64,000 nucleotides of DNA from contig CBDDCD010000002.1 of the NCBI GenBank assembly GCA_965226025.1, forward strand, positions 2,666,001-2,730,000, in the 5' to 3' direction. Both the position numbers and the translations under genes were made by a program. Below are positions 17,139 through 25,638 of the stretch, in pieces. The stretch's first letter is position 1. Each line of letters opens with the position of its first letter. The notes under the pieces are model-generated. The model searched no databases. It saw only the letters and a program-made list of their open reading frames with translations, and was not told where the DNA came from. Source of the stretch: Moanibacter sp965226025. Its GTDB lineage: Bacteria > Verrucomicrobiota > Verrucomicrobiia > Opitutales > UBA2987.

Positions 17139-20100
17139 ATGAATAAGCAACTAAGCGAAATCCTGAAACGTCGTCTGTCGTGGTTCATGATACCACTACT
17201 GACGATTGCCTTCGCCCCGGCCTACGGGCAGGGTGAAGCCTCGGAAGAGGACGAAGGCGGCGAAATCATCGTGCTCTCTCCATTCTCCATTGTGGAAGAT
17301 ACGGACGAGGGTTATGTTGGAAAAGAAACCCTGGCCGGTACCCGAGTAAAAGCCAATGTAGCGGATCTGGGGGCCTCCATCACGCTGCTGACCGAGGAGT
17401 TCATGAATGACATCGCGGCCAACGACCTGATGGAGATCCTGCCCTATGTCGGCCAGACGGAAGTCGGCGGCATCTTCGGAAACTTTTCCGGGGAGGGTAA
17501 CACCAACTTCTTCGGGCAGAATCGACCGACGACGTTCCTGCGCCAGCACCCCCACACCCAGACCCGGGTTCGCGGGCTGGATGCGGCCGACCTGACTCGG
17601 GACTACAGTCTGACGGATATCCCCTTGGACGGATACATTGTCGACCGTGTGGCGATTCAGAGGGGCGCCAATGCCATGCTCTTCGGCCTGGGCAGCCCTG
17701 CTGGACTTATCAACAGCCAGGTACTCACGGCTCGAATGGATCGGGACCGGTTCAGAGGCATGATACGGACCGATAATTACGGGAGCTTTCGTGCCACCAT
17801 GGACGTAAACAAGATTATCTGGGAAGATAAGCTGGCGGTTCGCGTTGCGGCCCTTTACGAGGACCAGGAGTATGTGCAGGAGCCGACTTTCGAGGAGGAC
17901 CGCCGCATCTTCACAACTTTCACCTTCAAACCCTACAAGTACACCACCATCAAGGCCAGTTTCGAGGCAGGCGAGATCACCTCCAACCGTCCCGATATTA
18001 TGGCGCCAATGAATCTCATGAGCCAAAATTGGTTCGATGCCGGCATGCCCGCCGCCACGCTTGAGGATTATGAGGCCGACCAGCAGATAGGCCACCCCTT
18101 CGCCACCGGTCCTTTCTGGGGACACATTACTGCACCCTATGAAGTCTATGCCAACTCATCGGACGTGCCCAATGGGCAGTATGGAGGCGTCGGTTTAATG
18201 CAGAGGCGAAACCTGAGTCAAATCGAATGTTGGACCAATAGGGCAAACCAAGCCAATCCGAACGCTGACGGAACCCTCCCGGGTCTCGTTGATTTCGGCA
18301 CGAAAGGAACAAGCTGTTATGAGTTGAACACAGACGGCACCAAAGCAACGAACAGTGCAGGACTTTTCATTCCCATCGTTGATCCCCTCGGGCCGATACA
18401 GTTCATGACATCGGGAGGCTTTCACCCGCAGAATATCGGCGGTGGAAGAGAGAGCAACGATCCGGCGGCGAATTTTTGCGTCGCGTCGGACCCGGTTACG
18501 GGCGGGCCCCTCTGTCATTCCCGCAGTCAAGAGGAGAGTTTCAACCTGGATGACATCAGCTGGGTCCAATATGACAAGTTTAAGTTTATGTCCCCGGAGC
18601 TGGGTGAGGAGGACTTCACCTCTATCGATATCAATATCCAGCAGCTGTTACTGACCGACAGGGAGGGAATGAGCCTCGCAGTTGATTTCCTATGGCACCT
18701 TGAGGACTATAATGCCAATTTCTGGGATGGACAGTGGGACGGCCTCACCAGCGGGATATTTGTGGATGTCAATCCCATCCTTTTTGACGGCAGGACCAAT
18801 CCCAACTTCATGCGCCCCGCTGTGGCGAATTTCCGTCCGGAGAATCAGCACGATAATTTCGAGCGTGAGTCCAGGCGGGTAACCGTTAACTTCGAAATCG
18901 ATCTCACCAATCATGAGGGCATTTTGAAACACCTGGGACGGCACTCCATCACGAGTCTGTTCAACGATCAGTACAACTACGCGTTTCACGGGGAAGGATT
19001 CACGAGGACGAGTCCGGCGCCCCGGAACGATGACGAACGCGATGCCTGGTTCGGCTCGGTTGGGGGAAATTCCTTCGAACTGGGAGCGGAACACGGCTAT
19101 ATATGCTATGTGGGTCCTCCCATTGCTCCAGGCACTGCGCGCAACCAGGTCGTAATCAACGATACCTGCCCGGCGTCCGCCCTTCCCATAATAAACGAGG
19201 ACTTTTCATTTACCGCCTGGGACCGTAATTCGCCGAATGACACTTTCTATGGTCAGCAATTTGTGGAATTAGATGGTGTGGTTTCAGGCGCGCGTCACAG
19301 GAAGGTGAATGTCTCCCTGGAGAACGCGGAATCCATCGTATTCATCGATCATGCTCACTGGTTCAACGGGAATCTGGTCAGCACCCTCGGTTGGCGGCAG
19401 GATGAGGTGTTTCTCGAAAATTTCCCCGGAGACCGGGACAATCAGGCTCTCCACAGACCGCTTTCGTGGCTCAACACGAGCATGGCCGGAGATGCCAAGA
19501 CGACCATTTTCTCCTGGGGACTCGTGGGCCACGTGCCGGACGGTATCTTGCCGGACGGATGGGGTCTGAGAGGTCACTACAGCAAATCGCAGAACTTCCT
19601 GCCCGCCGCGGGCCGGACCGACGCCGAGGGTATGCCCCAGGATCCTCCGGGTGGAACCACCAAGGAGTACGGCTTCAGTGTAGACCTGGGCAGCAGGGTG
19701 ACGTTGAAAATGAATTGGTACGAGAGCGCCGTGGCCAATAACGCGGTGGCCACCGCCATCGGCCATAACGAAAACTTCGGCAGCTCGTTGATCTTCGGCC
19801 ACGCCATCGGCTGGATCAGCGGTGCCGGAAACCAGTTCAATGAAGGAGATCCCTACGGCATCGTCACAACGATGGAGGATATGGCTGCGAGAGTCATCGC
19901 CACGTCTTCCCCGACCCATCAAACGGCATGGAGCTGGTCCCGCCCGAGCCGATTCACCGCTACTGAGGGCGACCCGGCAAATACGGTGCAAATCGCGGAC
20001 ACGGTCAGCGAAGGGCTCGAAGTTGAGCTGATGGGCTCGCCCATCCGCGGTCTGAACGTCGGCCTCAATCTCTCCCAGCAGAAGGTGGTACAGACAAACA

Positions 20101-20774
20101 TCGCTCGCCGATTCATCGCCCTTTTCGAGCGCGAGCGTGCGGAACTTGAAGCGCTTACCATCTCCTCGCAAAACGGATTCGTGTATAATTCCGCTGAATT
20201 CGGACTGCCAGGGTCGGGTGAGTATCAAAGGATTGAAGAGATTATGTTCAGAATCAATAACGGCTCCGGCGAACCCATGCCGGTCCAGAAACAGGGTTTC
20301 CAAACTCAGATTAACAGCCTGTCGAGCAGGGTCGAGCAGGTCAAACGGACCGATGGACAGGTCAGCCTGGAAGTCCGGGAATGGCGTTTCAACGCCTTCG
20401 GCAATTACGCTTTCCAGGGCGACGGCTTGCTCAAGGGATTCGGCATCGGTGGTGCGGTCCGCTGGCAGGACACCGTCGCTCTCGACTACCATTCTGAAAT
20501 CTTCGTCGATGATACGGGGCAAACACTCCTGACGGCCAACCTGAATGACCCGGTCATTGATAAGGCCCAAACCCAGGCGGACGTCTGGTTCAACTATCGG
20601 AGAAAGATCTTCGACATGGACTGGACTTTCCGGCTCAACGTCCGTAACGCCGTTCGAGGCGATGCGGCAGTTGCGGCGATTGGCCAACCGGACTACAGGT
20701 CCGTCACGGAAGTTGCCATGTATCGGATCGTGCAGCCCACCACCTTTATTGTCTCGGCTGCATTTGAGTTCTAA
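17139..20774 (+). CDS. TonB-dependent outer-membrane receptor
   Basis: I chose the ATG at 17139 over the one at 17091 because it gives a signal peptide (RRLSWFMIPLLTIAFAPAYG, cleavage near GQG). The mature N-terminus carries EIIVLSPFSIVEDTDEGYVG, the motif typical of long verrucomicrobial receptors, then a plug domain (TRVKANVADLGASITLL to about residue 210, with VAIQRGANAMLFGLGSPAGL). The remaining 1000 residues form the 22-strand barrel, ending in the aromatic TTFIVSAAFEF as outer-membrane proteins do. At about 1211 residues it is long for a siderophore receptor but normal for glycan or peptide receptors of this group. It lies beside a LacI regulator and is closed by a strong terminator. 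The substrate is unknown, and TonB/ExbBD are not in the window. Confidence 0.92.
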   Translation: MNKQLSEILKRRLSWFMIPLLTIAFAPAYGQGEASEEDEGGEIIVLSPFSIVEDTDEGYVGKETLAGTRVKANVADLGASITLLTEEFMNDIAANDLMEILPYVGQTEVGGIFGNFSGEGNTNFFGQNRPTTFLRQHPHTQTRVRGLDAADLTRDYSLTDIPLDGYIVDRVAIQRGANAMLFGLGSPAGLINSQVLTARMDRDRFRGMIRTDNYGSFRATMDVNKIIWEDKLAVRVAALYEDQEYVQEPTFEEDRRIFTTFTFKPYKYTTIKASFEAGEITSNRPDIMAPMNLMSQNWFDAGMPAATLEDYEADQQIGHPFATGPFWGHITAPYEVYANSSDVPNGQYGGVGLMQRRNLSQIECWTNRANQANPNADGTLPGLVDFGTKGTSCYELNTDGTKATNSAGLFIPIVDPLGPIQFMTSGGFHPQNIGGGRESNDPAANFCVASDPVTGGPLCHSRSQEESFNLDDISWVQYDKFKFMSPELGEEDFTSIDINIQQLLLTDREGMSLAVDFLWHLEDYNANFWDGQWDGLTSGIFVDVNPILFDGRTNPNFMRPAVANFRPENQHDNFERESRRVTVNFEIDLTNHEGILKHLGRHSITSLFNDQYNYAFHGEGFTRTSPAPRNDDERDAWFGSVGGNSFELGAEHGYICYVGPPIAPGTARNQVVINDTCPASALPIINEDFSFTAWDRNSPNDTFYGQQFVELDGVVSGARHRKVNVSLENAESIVFIDHAHWFNGNLVSTLGWRQDEVFLENFPGDRDNQALHRPLSWLNTSMAGDAKTTIFSWGLVGHVPDGILPDGWGLRGHYSKSQNFLPAAGRTDAEGMPQDPPGGTTKEYGFSVDLGSRVTLKMNWYESAVANNAVATAIGHNENFGSSLIFGHAIGWISGAGNQFNEGDPYGIVTTMEDMAARVIATSSPTHQTAWSWSRPSRFTATEGDPANTVQIADTVSEGLEVELMGSPIRGLNVGLNLSQQKVVQTNIARRFIALFERERAELEALTISSQNGFVYNSAEFGLPGSGEYQRIEEIMFRINNGSGEPMPVQKQGFQTQINSLSSRVEQVKRTDGQVSLEVREWRFNAFGNYAFQGDGLLKGFGIGGAVRWQDTVALDYHSEIFVDDTGQTLLTANLNDPVIDKAQTQADVWFNYRRKIFDMDWTFRLNVRNAVRGDAAVAAIGQPDYRSVTEVAMYRIVQPTTFIVSAAFEF

Positions 20775-20813
20775 TTCTGCATAGTATAACTTTTAGAGTT
20801 AGTTGAGTTTCCA

Positions 20814-20854
20814 AAACGGGCTGGACCGGTGGTTCCAGCCCGTTTGCTTTTTTT
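20814..20854 (+). terminator. Rho-independent terminator of the TonB receptor
   Basis: AAACGGGCTGGA (20814-20825) pairs perfectly with TCCAGCCCGTTT (20834-20845), with an 8-nt loop and a T-run at 20848-20854, 40 bp after the receptor stop codon. Confidence 0.9.
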
Positions 20855-21030
20855 GGCCCACGACATCCTTTCCCAATCTTCCACGTGAGCTTTGGCCTGC
20901 CTCGGCGTTTCCCTCTCAGCGGGAGAAGAAAGGTCGCAAGCTTCCACCCTCCGTCCCGCTGAGCGCATACGCGTCAACTTAAAGAGTGCCTGTTTCCGGA
21001 GTAAGCAGTGATTTCGCGTGCGTAACTCTA

Positions 21031-21160
21031 TCGAGTGCGGTGGCTTGACACCGCTTACCCGGGCGAGGCTTGACTCGTCCGCCCCATTAACAAGCGAATT
21101 ACGATCCGGCAGGCATCAAGCTGCCTGCCAACGAAAGCGGTGTCGAGCCACCGCACTCGA
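21031..21160. repeat. 130-bp inverted repeat
   Basis: A 26-bp left arm beginning TCGAGTGCGGTGGCTTGACA (21031-21056) pairs with 21135-21160 with one mismatch. The 78-bp core holds a second small hairpin, GGCAGGCATCAAGCTGCCTGCC in spirit (21110-21131, 7-bp stem). Single copy in the window. Confidence 0.75.
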
Positions 21161-21477
21161 AATTCCTCGACAGGCAACCGGAAGAACGAAGGTAATTAAT
21201 GCATTGTCAGGAGGTTACAAAGGTAAGGTGGACGCCTATGGGCCAAGCGGGACTGCGGAGGACGGGTTGTCGAATTGGAGATGTAGGTTTTGGGTGTCAG
21301 CTGGAAGAGCAAGAGTGGTTCACGGTTCAAGGTCGGAAGGTAATACCGCAAGTGTGGTGACAATCACCTAATCGAAGCACGTGGAGGTTGAAAGTCGTTT
21401 GCGCTTAGGGTTAGGACTTCGCCGTTTGATCCCTCTTGAATGCGTTGCGCGAATTTACTGGTGGAATCAAAGGTTGT

Positions 21478-21608
21478 GGAGAGGCGAGGGCTCTCGAGCC
21501 CCCGAAAGCCTTTGTTCGCCTTCAGAGCGTAATGGCAGCAGATAGACTCGAATCGTTAGGGAGTTCCGGGAGGTCTCGGATCGGGGCTCGAGAGCCCTCG
21601 CCCCTCCA
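21478..21608. repeat. REP pair (BIME) no. 1, GGGCTCTCGAGCCC family
   Basis: The left REP (GGCGAGGGCTCTCGAGCCC, 21483-21501) and right REP (GGGCTCGAGAGCCCTCGCC, 21584-21602) are perfect reverse complements. Each has an internal hairpin and an outer GGAG-like tetranucleotide. The 82-bp core does not match the cores of the other four copies. Confidence 0.85.
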
Positions 21609-21801
21609 GCGAAAATGCCGCTCGCGTGTTCGGTGAGTCCTCACTCATACGGCCGATTCGGCTACCTCGCGTCGATTGTTCGTCCCCGCGTAAAAGTCGA
21701 TGCCTCTACCATTGCTGTTGTTAATCTGGTCCTTGGATATCGAGTTGTCATTTACGGGTTCGAGTTCGACAGTATCGGAAAGGCCGGCCGGGGCCACTAA
21801 G

Positions 21802-23049
21802 ATGGGGCCAAAAGTGATGCTGAGACTAGGTCGCAAGAAAAAAGTCCTATTTTCCGTGGTCACCTTACTGGCGCTGTGCCTGATTCTTGAAATCGGTGCT
21901 CGTGCCTATTTCGCCTTCAAAGTCGGGCCTAGTGTGCTGCTATATGGGACTTCCTTCGCTCGTAGACAGATTCAGCCGGCTTCCGAGTCTTATATTCGGC
22001 ACCCTAAGACAAAACCCGAAGCGAAAAACTATCGCTCGAGGATGAGCAAGAATGAATGGCGTAAAAGACGAACCGTCATCACCCATTCAAACGAGCTCAG
22101 CGGCTATTCAAAATACTTTCCAAACCAGGAGAGGATCGATTTTGATATAGAGACGAGAGAGGGCTTTGATGTCATGATAAATAGCAGAGGCTTCAGAGGA
22201 CGAGAGTTTACTGACCGGAAGAAACCAGGCGTGATCAGAATTGTTACCTTAGGAGCCTCATCGACATTCGGCTATTTCAATAGGGACGAAGAGACGTATC
22301 CAGTATATCTCGAACAGATACTCAATGATAGATACTCGGGCGAGTTGCACTTCGAAGTTATCAATATGGGAATTCCCCATCTCACAGCTGAGAATATCTA
22401 TGCGCTCTTTCTTGCTGAGGGGATCCAACTCAATCCCGACATCGTGACCTTTTGTGAGGGTAATAATGATGCCGCTAGGCCTTTGCGTCGGGATATTGGG
22501 TTCTTTGCCAGTTGCTTCAGCAGAGCAGGGAGGTACTCAATCTTGGTCGGCTTAATCAACAGCATCCTTGATGTGCCCTCGAGGTCCCAATATTCACCTG
22601 ACGAATTTCAACAACATGCTTCGGCTATCAGCAACCGTTTTATCGATATCATCTCCAGGATTCATCAGGAATGCAAAGAGAGAGGTATTCTGTTCGTAGT
22701 CGCCAACCAGCAGAAGAATTCACAGACGATGGATAGAGGAAAACTGAAGGGACTCAGTTACGAAGAGGAGGTGCGGAGGATCCGGGCCAAAGGCCTTGAG
22801 TCGGAACAGATCAAGTCAACCGGACTGAAGCTCCTCACGCATGCTGTTCTGATGAGGGATCTTGCGACATGGGCAAAGGCGAACCGGGTGCCCTTTGTGG
22901 ATGTAATTGCCAGATTGGATCAAGATCGTGACGTCATGATCAGCTGGGTCCATTTAAGTCGCAGGGGAAATCGCATGGTAGCTGAAGCATTTGCAGATGA
23001 GATTCTCAGACATAGCTGGAACCCCAGACCAGCCATGCTCCTGGAGTAG
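21802..23049 (+). CDS. SGNH/GDSL hydrolase-like membrane-anchored protein
   Basis: I chose the ATG at 21802: it starts a basic stretch followed by one membrane segment (VLFSVVTLLALCLILEIGARAYF), an N-terminal anchor or uncleaved signal. Block I is VTLGASSTFGY with the nucleophile Ser near residue 153; the block III-like CEGNNDA (about 219) supplies the Asn; block V is SWVHLSRRGNRMVAEAF with the catalytic His near 383. SGNH enzymes cleave acetyl or acyl esters, often on polysaccharides. Length 415 residues. It stands alone on the plus strand between repeat regions, and the substrate cannot be inferred. The catalytic blocks look intact. Confidence 0.78.
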   Translation: MGPKVMLRLGRKKKVLFSVVTLLALCLILEIGARAYFAFKVGPSVLLYGTSFARRQIQPASESYIRHPKTKPEAKNYRSRMSKNEWRKRRTVITHSNELSGYSKYFPNQERIDFDIETREGFDVMINSRGFRGREFTDRKKPGVIRIVTLGASSTFGYFNRDEETYPVYLEQILNDRYSGELHFEVINMGIPHLTAENIYALFLAEGIQLNPDIVTFCEGNNDAARPLRRDIGFFASCFSRAGRYSILVGLINSILDVPSRSQYSPDEFQQHASAISNRFIDIISRIHQECKERGILFVVANQQKNSQTMDRGKLKGLSYEEEVRRIRAKGLESEQIKSTGLKLLTHAVLMRDLATWAKANRVPFVDVIARLDQDRDVMISWVHLSRRGNRMVAEAFADEILRHSWNPRPAMLLE

Positions 23050-23084
23050 CGAAAGGTTACGTCTCTCCCATTGCACCTTCCGTA

Positions 23085-23178
23085 TTACTGCCCCCTTGCC
23101 TCACCTTCCAGCCGGTAGCTCTGAAGGCGCCTTTCTAATGCCTCGGTCCGCTGTCCCGGCGGTAGCAAATTGATTGCG
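23085..23178 (-). pseudogene. Fragment: 3' end of a UnbV-redoxin-TPR gene
   Basis: Read on the minus strand this encodes AINLLPPGQRTEALERRLQS followed by YRLEGEARGQ and TAA. It matches the last 30 codons of the gene ending at 913 nearly residue for residue, with the same stop position. No upstream part of the gene is present; at about 23178 the sequence switches to a different fragment. Confidence 0.75.
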
Positions 23179-23345
23179 AGTCGCCGGGACTTGAGCAGAT
23201 GCGACCTCGCACGGACAGCAGCTTCTACGTTCCCCCGCACATTACCTCAGAAGATACCATCCGATCAGTGGCGACCCGGAATTCATCAAGAAGGAAATGG
23301 AAAGGACCGGGATGCCCAGCCCGCTTCTTTTTCTGGTTCTACTGC
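23178..23345 (+). pseudogene. Fragment of a peptide ABC transporter binding protein
   Basis: In one frame 23203-23330 reads ATSHGQQLLRSPAHYLRRYH followed by PISGDPEFIKKEMERTGMPS. It matches residues about 267-303 of the binding-protein domain of the fusion gene at 28945 (ATSHGQHLLRSPAHYLKRYH). Just upstream the frame is broken by small indels. It is a fossil of a third copy of that transporter. Confidence 0.75.
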
Positions 23346-23358
23346 AACCTAGAAAAAC

Positions 23359-23392
23359 TCGTTCGCAGGCCTTGGCGTGAGCTTTGTCGAAT
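23359..23392. repeat. 12-bp-unit repeat (GTCGCGAGCCTT family)
   Basis: CGTTCGCAGGCC, TTGGCGTGAGCT, TTGTCGAATT: degenerate units of the family seen at 16520 and 58459, here directly after the transporter fossil. Confidence 0.5.
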
Positions 23393-23504
23393 TGATGGTG
23401 TCGGGTTTCAGGCATAGTGTGTCGAGAGTGAAGTGGTTCACGGTTCGAGGGCAGGCGTTATTTGCCCTCCTCGGCTCTGCTCCAACCTTCAATAGACCAG
23501 CAGT

Positions 23505-23591
23505 CGATTACGCTTACGATTACGGTGGTCGATTGAGGGAAGATGGATATCAGGCACTGCCAATCGAAATCCGTAATCTCAAGCGTAATCG
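23505..23591. repeat. Inverted repeat, CGATTACGCTTACGATTACG family
   Basis: CGATTACGCTTACGATTACG (23505-23524) is inverted against 23572-23591 with three mismatches, core 47 bp. A degenerate copy with a similar core (GGAAGATGGA) lies at 12182-12267. Confidence 0.7.
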
Positions 23592-23645
23592 CAGCTCGAA
23601 ACTGTGCCGTGCCGTTGACGGCCGAAGCGACCCGCCGCTCCCACC

Positions 23646-24551
23646 TCATCCCCGCCCCTTCAACCACCGTTCCCGCGTCAATCCCCGCTCCGACCACTTG
23701 TGTCCGATGCCTTCAGCCACTTTCTGAATATACCGGTAGGCCCGTTCGCGTTGAACCATCCTATCAACGGCTGGGTCGTTAAAGTGCTCGAGAGAGAACA
23801 GTTTCCAGGGTTCGAGTTTGTCGGATGCTTCAATGACTGCTTCGTGATTCAAGAGCCCGGTGCCCATGGGCGCTTCGTAAATCTGCATGACAAGATCAGG
23901 TGCGACCCGAACATCCTTGACGTGCAGCTGGCCGATTCGGTCGCCGAGATAGGCCATTGTCTCTCGCATCCATCGCCCGGACTCATGGACCCGGCCGGGG
24001 CGCATGTGGTTCACCGGATCGAAGGTGATCTGGACATAATCTGACCCCACTCGGTCGACAAACTCCTTCATTCTCTCAGGCGAGTGAATGATACACCATT
24101 GGGTGGTCTCCGGGCAGATGCAGACACCCGCATCCTCCGCATACGGAGCCAGCTTTTTCACCTCGTTGACCACGTCGTCGAGCGCTTCATCGGTAAAATT
24201 CTTTGGGTGGTACCACCAACCCGAACCGTCGTAGCTGCCACCGGTGATGTGAATCAGATCACCTCTGAGCAATTTCATCTTGTGCAGGATGTCTTTGAGG
24301 CGGTCGTGTTCGGTCTGGCGCTTGGTGGTATCGGGGTGCGCGGGTTGGGATCCGCACGGCGACATAGCCGCCGTGATGCCGTGTTCCTCCGCCAGGTCGC
24401 GGAATCGAAGCACGGCGTCATCTGTGGCCTCTGCGATCCCATGTACACCGATCACTTCGAAGCCGATTTGACTGAGGCGTTTCAAGTTCGCCTCATTCGC
24501 GGCCATGTCTTCAGTCAGATTGATACTGGTATCGTTGCAGCAGAATCTCAT
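23646..24551 (-). CDS. Sugar phosphate isomerase/epimerase (xylose-isomerase-like TIM barrel)
   Basis: 301 residues, full length for the AP-endonuclease-2/xylose-isomerase-like barrel family. Metal-ligand candidates lie on successive strands: Glu in GVCICPETTQW (about 150), Asp/His in QITFDPVNHM (about 183), His in QLHVKDVRV (about 218), Glu in LFSLEHFND (about 258). Family members interconvert or epimerise keto- and aldo-sugars, or act in inositol and sugar-acid catabolism. It is in the same direction as the enolase-superfamily dehydratase at 25639, with the RAYT locus between, so both may serve one sugar pathway. The exact substrate is unknown. Confidence 0.8.
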   Translation of the reverse strand: MRFCCNDTSINLTEDMAANEANLKRLSQIGFEVIGVHGIAEATDDAVLRFRDLAEEHGITAAMSPCGSQPAHPDTTKRQTEHDRLKDILHKMKLLRGDLIHITGGSYDGSGWWYHPKNFTDEALDDVVNEVKKLAPYAEDAGVCICPETTQWCIIHSPERMKEFVDRVGSDYVQITFDPVNHMRPGRVHESGRWMRETMAYLGDRIGQLHVKDVRVAPDLVMQIYEAPMGTGLLNHEAVIEASDKLEPWKLFSLEHFNDPAVDRMVQRERAYRYIQKVAEGIGHKWSERGLTRERWLKGRG

Positions 24552-24725
24552 GGGTGATTGTTCCTTTGTGGTTTAGGCTTTCTTATTCGCAGTAACCGAA
24601 AATGCACTTCACATTCGTAGAAGACCTCTGGTGCTGAAGGGGAAAGGCCTGCGTGTTTTCCCGTCCCGAGAATAAAATGCGGGAGCCGCTCGCCTGTGCT
24701 ATTCGGCAATAACGGTACGTTCAAG

Positions 24726-24870
24726 TGGAGGGGCGAGGGCTCTCGAGCCCTGATTTCATCGTTATTCATCGAAGGAGCCTTTCTTAGTACGGAGAGTGAA
24801 CTCGATCTTGTCAACCACGTGGTTTTGCCGAGTGTCCAAGCCTCTGGGCTCGAGAGCCCTCGCCCCTCCA
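24726..24870. repeat. REP pair (BIME) no. 2, 3' of the RAYT
   Basis: Arms at 24726-24750 and 24846-24870 are perfect inverted copies (outer TGGAGGGGCGAGGG, inner GGGCTCTCGAGCCC). It lies 29 bp beyond the stop codon of the RAYT gene. The 95-bp core is unlike those of the other copies. Confidence 0.88.
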
Positions 24871-24899
24871 GAATAAATCTGAGTGTTCCCAAGAAAGTC

Positions 24900-25389
24900 T
24901 CAATCGTGCCAATCCAGCGTCCCAATTTCCCCCTTGTAAGGCCATTTATTTACCGCCTCAACCAAGCCATGTCTAACCGGATTGTTCCTAACATAGTTCC
25001 ACTTATCCGTATAAGACTCACCCGAGCGCAGTTGCCGGTCCCAGTAGTCTCTTTGCCACAATTGTTTGTTTTTCGGCCTGTGCCAGCGGCGGGACACCTG
25101 ACTGCGCCAGAAACTGACCCATGACCTCATGGAACGTACCGGCAAAGTCCCGGGAGCGCAGAACAGATGGATGTGGTCGGGCATAATTACAAATCGACCA
25201 ACGACCCAGCCATGACTCTCCCGCCATGCCTGTGTGATCTGTTCCATTGCTTCGTGGGAGGCTAGGATGGGTTGTCGATCTTTTGCGCAGAACGGTTAGA
25301 TATACGATGTTTGAGCGATTGTGGGATTCGACGACTGGCCAATGAGGGGGCCGTTTTCTTCTCGGTGGGGTAACGGGATCGTCGGACAT
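24900..25389 (-). CDS. REP-associated tyrosine transposase (RAYT), frameshifted
   Basis: The C-terminal frame contains the HUH motif VIMPDHIHLFC and the conserved YTDKWNYVRNNPVRHGLV carrying the family tyrosine, diagnostic of RAYTs. The N-terminus is in another frame (from ATG 25389: PPHWPVVESHNRSNIVYLTV). Removing one base near 25290 joins them as YLTVCAKDRQPILASHEAME, the expected family sequence. The whole is about 163 residues, normal for a RAYT. REP pairs flank it on both sides (24726-24870, 25467-25603), the classic arrangement in which the enzyme cuts and moves its own REP hairpins. The frameshift means it may now be inactive, unless it is a sequence error. Confidence 0.82.
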
Positions 25390-25466
25390 CTGTAATGAAG
25401 AGTTACGAATGTTCGAGGTCGGTGCAATCTGCGATCGCGAATAGGGATTAGGAAATCGTGGCCGGC

Positions 25467-25605
25467 GCTGGAGGGTCGAGGGCTCTCGAGCCCCAAAGGT
25501 CGTAGTTTTCCCTTAATGATTTTCCTTGGTGGTCGGCCATTGGAATCCGATCTCCGTTTTTGGTACAATCGACTGAGGGGGCTCGAGGGCCCTCGCCCCT
25601 CCAGC
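25467..25605. repeat. REP pair (BIME) no. 3, 5' of the RAYT
   Basis: Left arm 25469-25493 (GGAGGGTCGAGGGCTCTCGA plus GCCC), right arm 25579-25603 with GGGCTCGAGGGCCC, so the right hairpin has a G for A change shared with copies 4 and 5. It lies about 80 bp upstream of the RAYT start. Confidence 0.85.
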
Positions 25606-25638
25606 AGAAGGCGGCTCCAGAATGCAGCAACTCTCTAC

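Larger units (their letters stand above)
20855..21801. other. Gene-free repeat region between receptor and SGNH hydrolase
   Basis: About 950 bp without a convincing gene. It contains a 130-bp inverted repeat (21031-21160), a GTTCACGGTTC motif (21317) shared with 15022 and 23428, and one REP/BIME element (21478-21608). 20951-20976 resembles GTCCCGCTGAGCGCAT seen at 47086. Confidence 0.5.

Noticed and set aside
19284..20687. 467-codon open frame antisense to the TonB receptor, and a 309-codon one at 17196-18125
   Set aside because: Both lie wholly opposite a gene with clear family motifs. Their sequence is low in recognisable structure, and long antisense frames are expected from the GC-rich codon pattern.
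24696..25124. 142-codon plus-strand frame across the RAYT
   Set aside because: It runs through a REP element and opposite the RAYT, whose HUH and tyrosine motifs identify the true coding strand.
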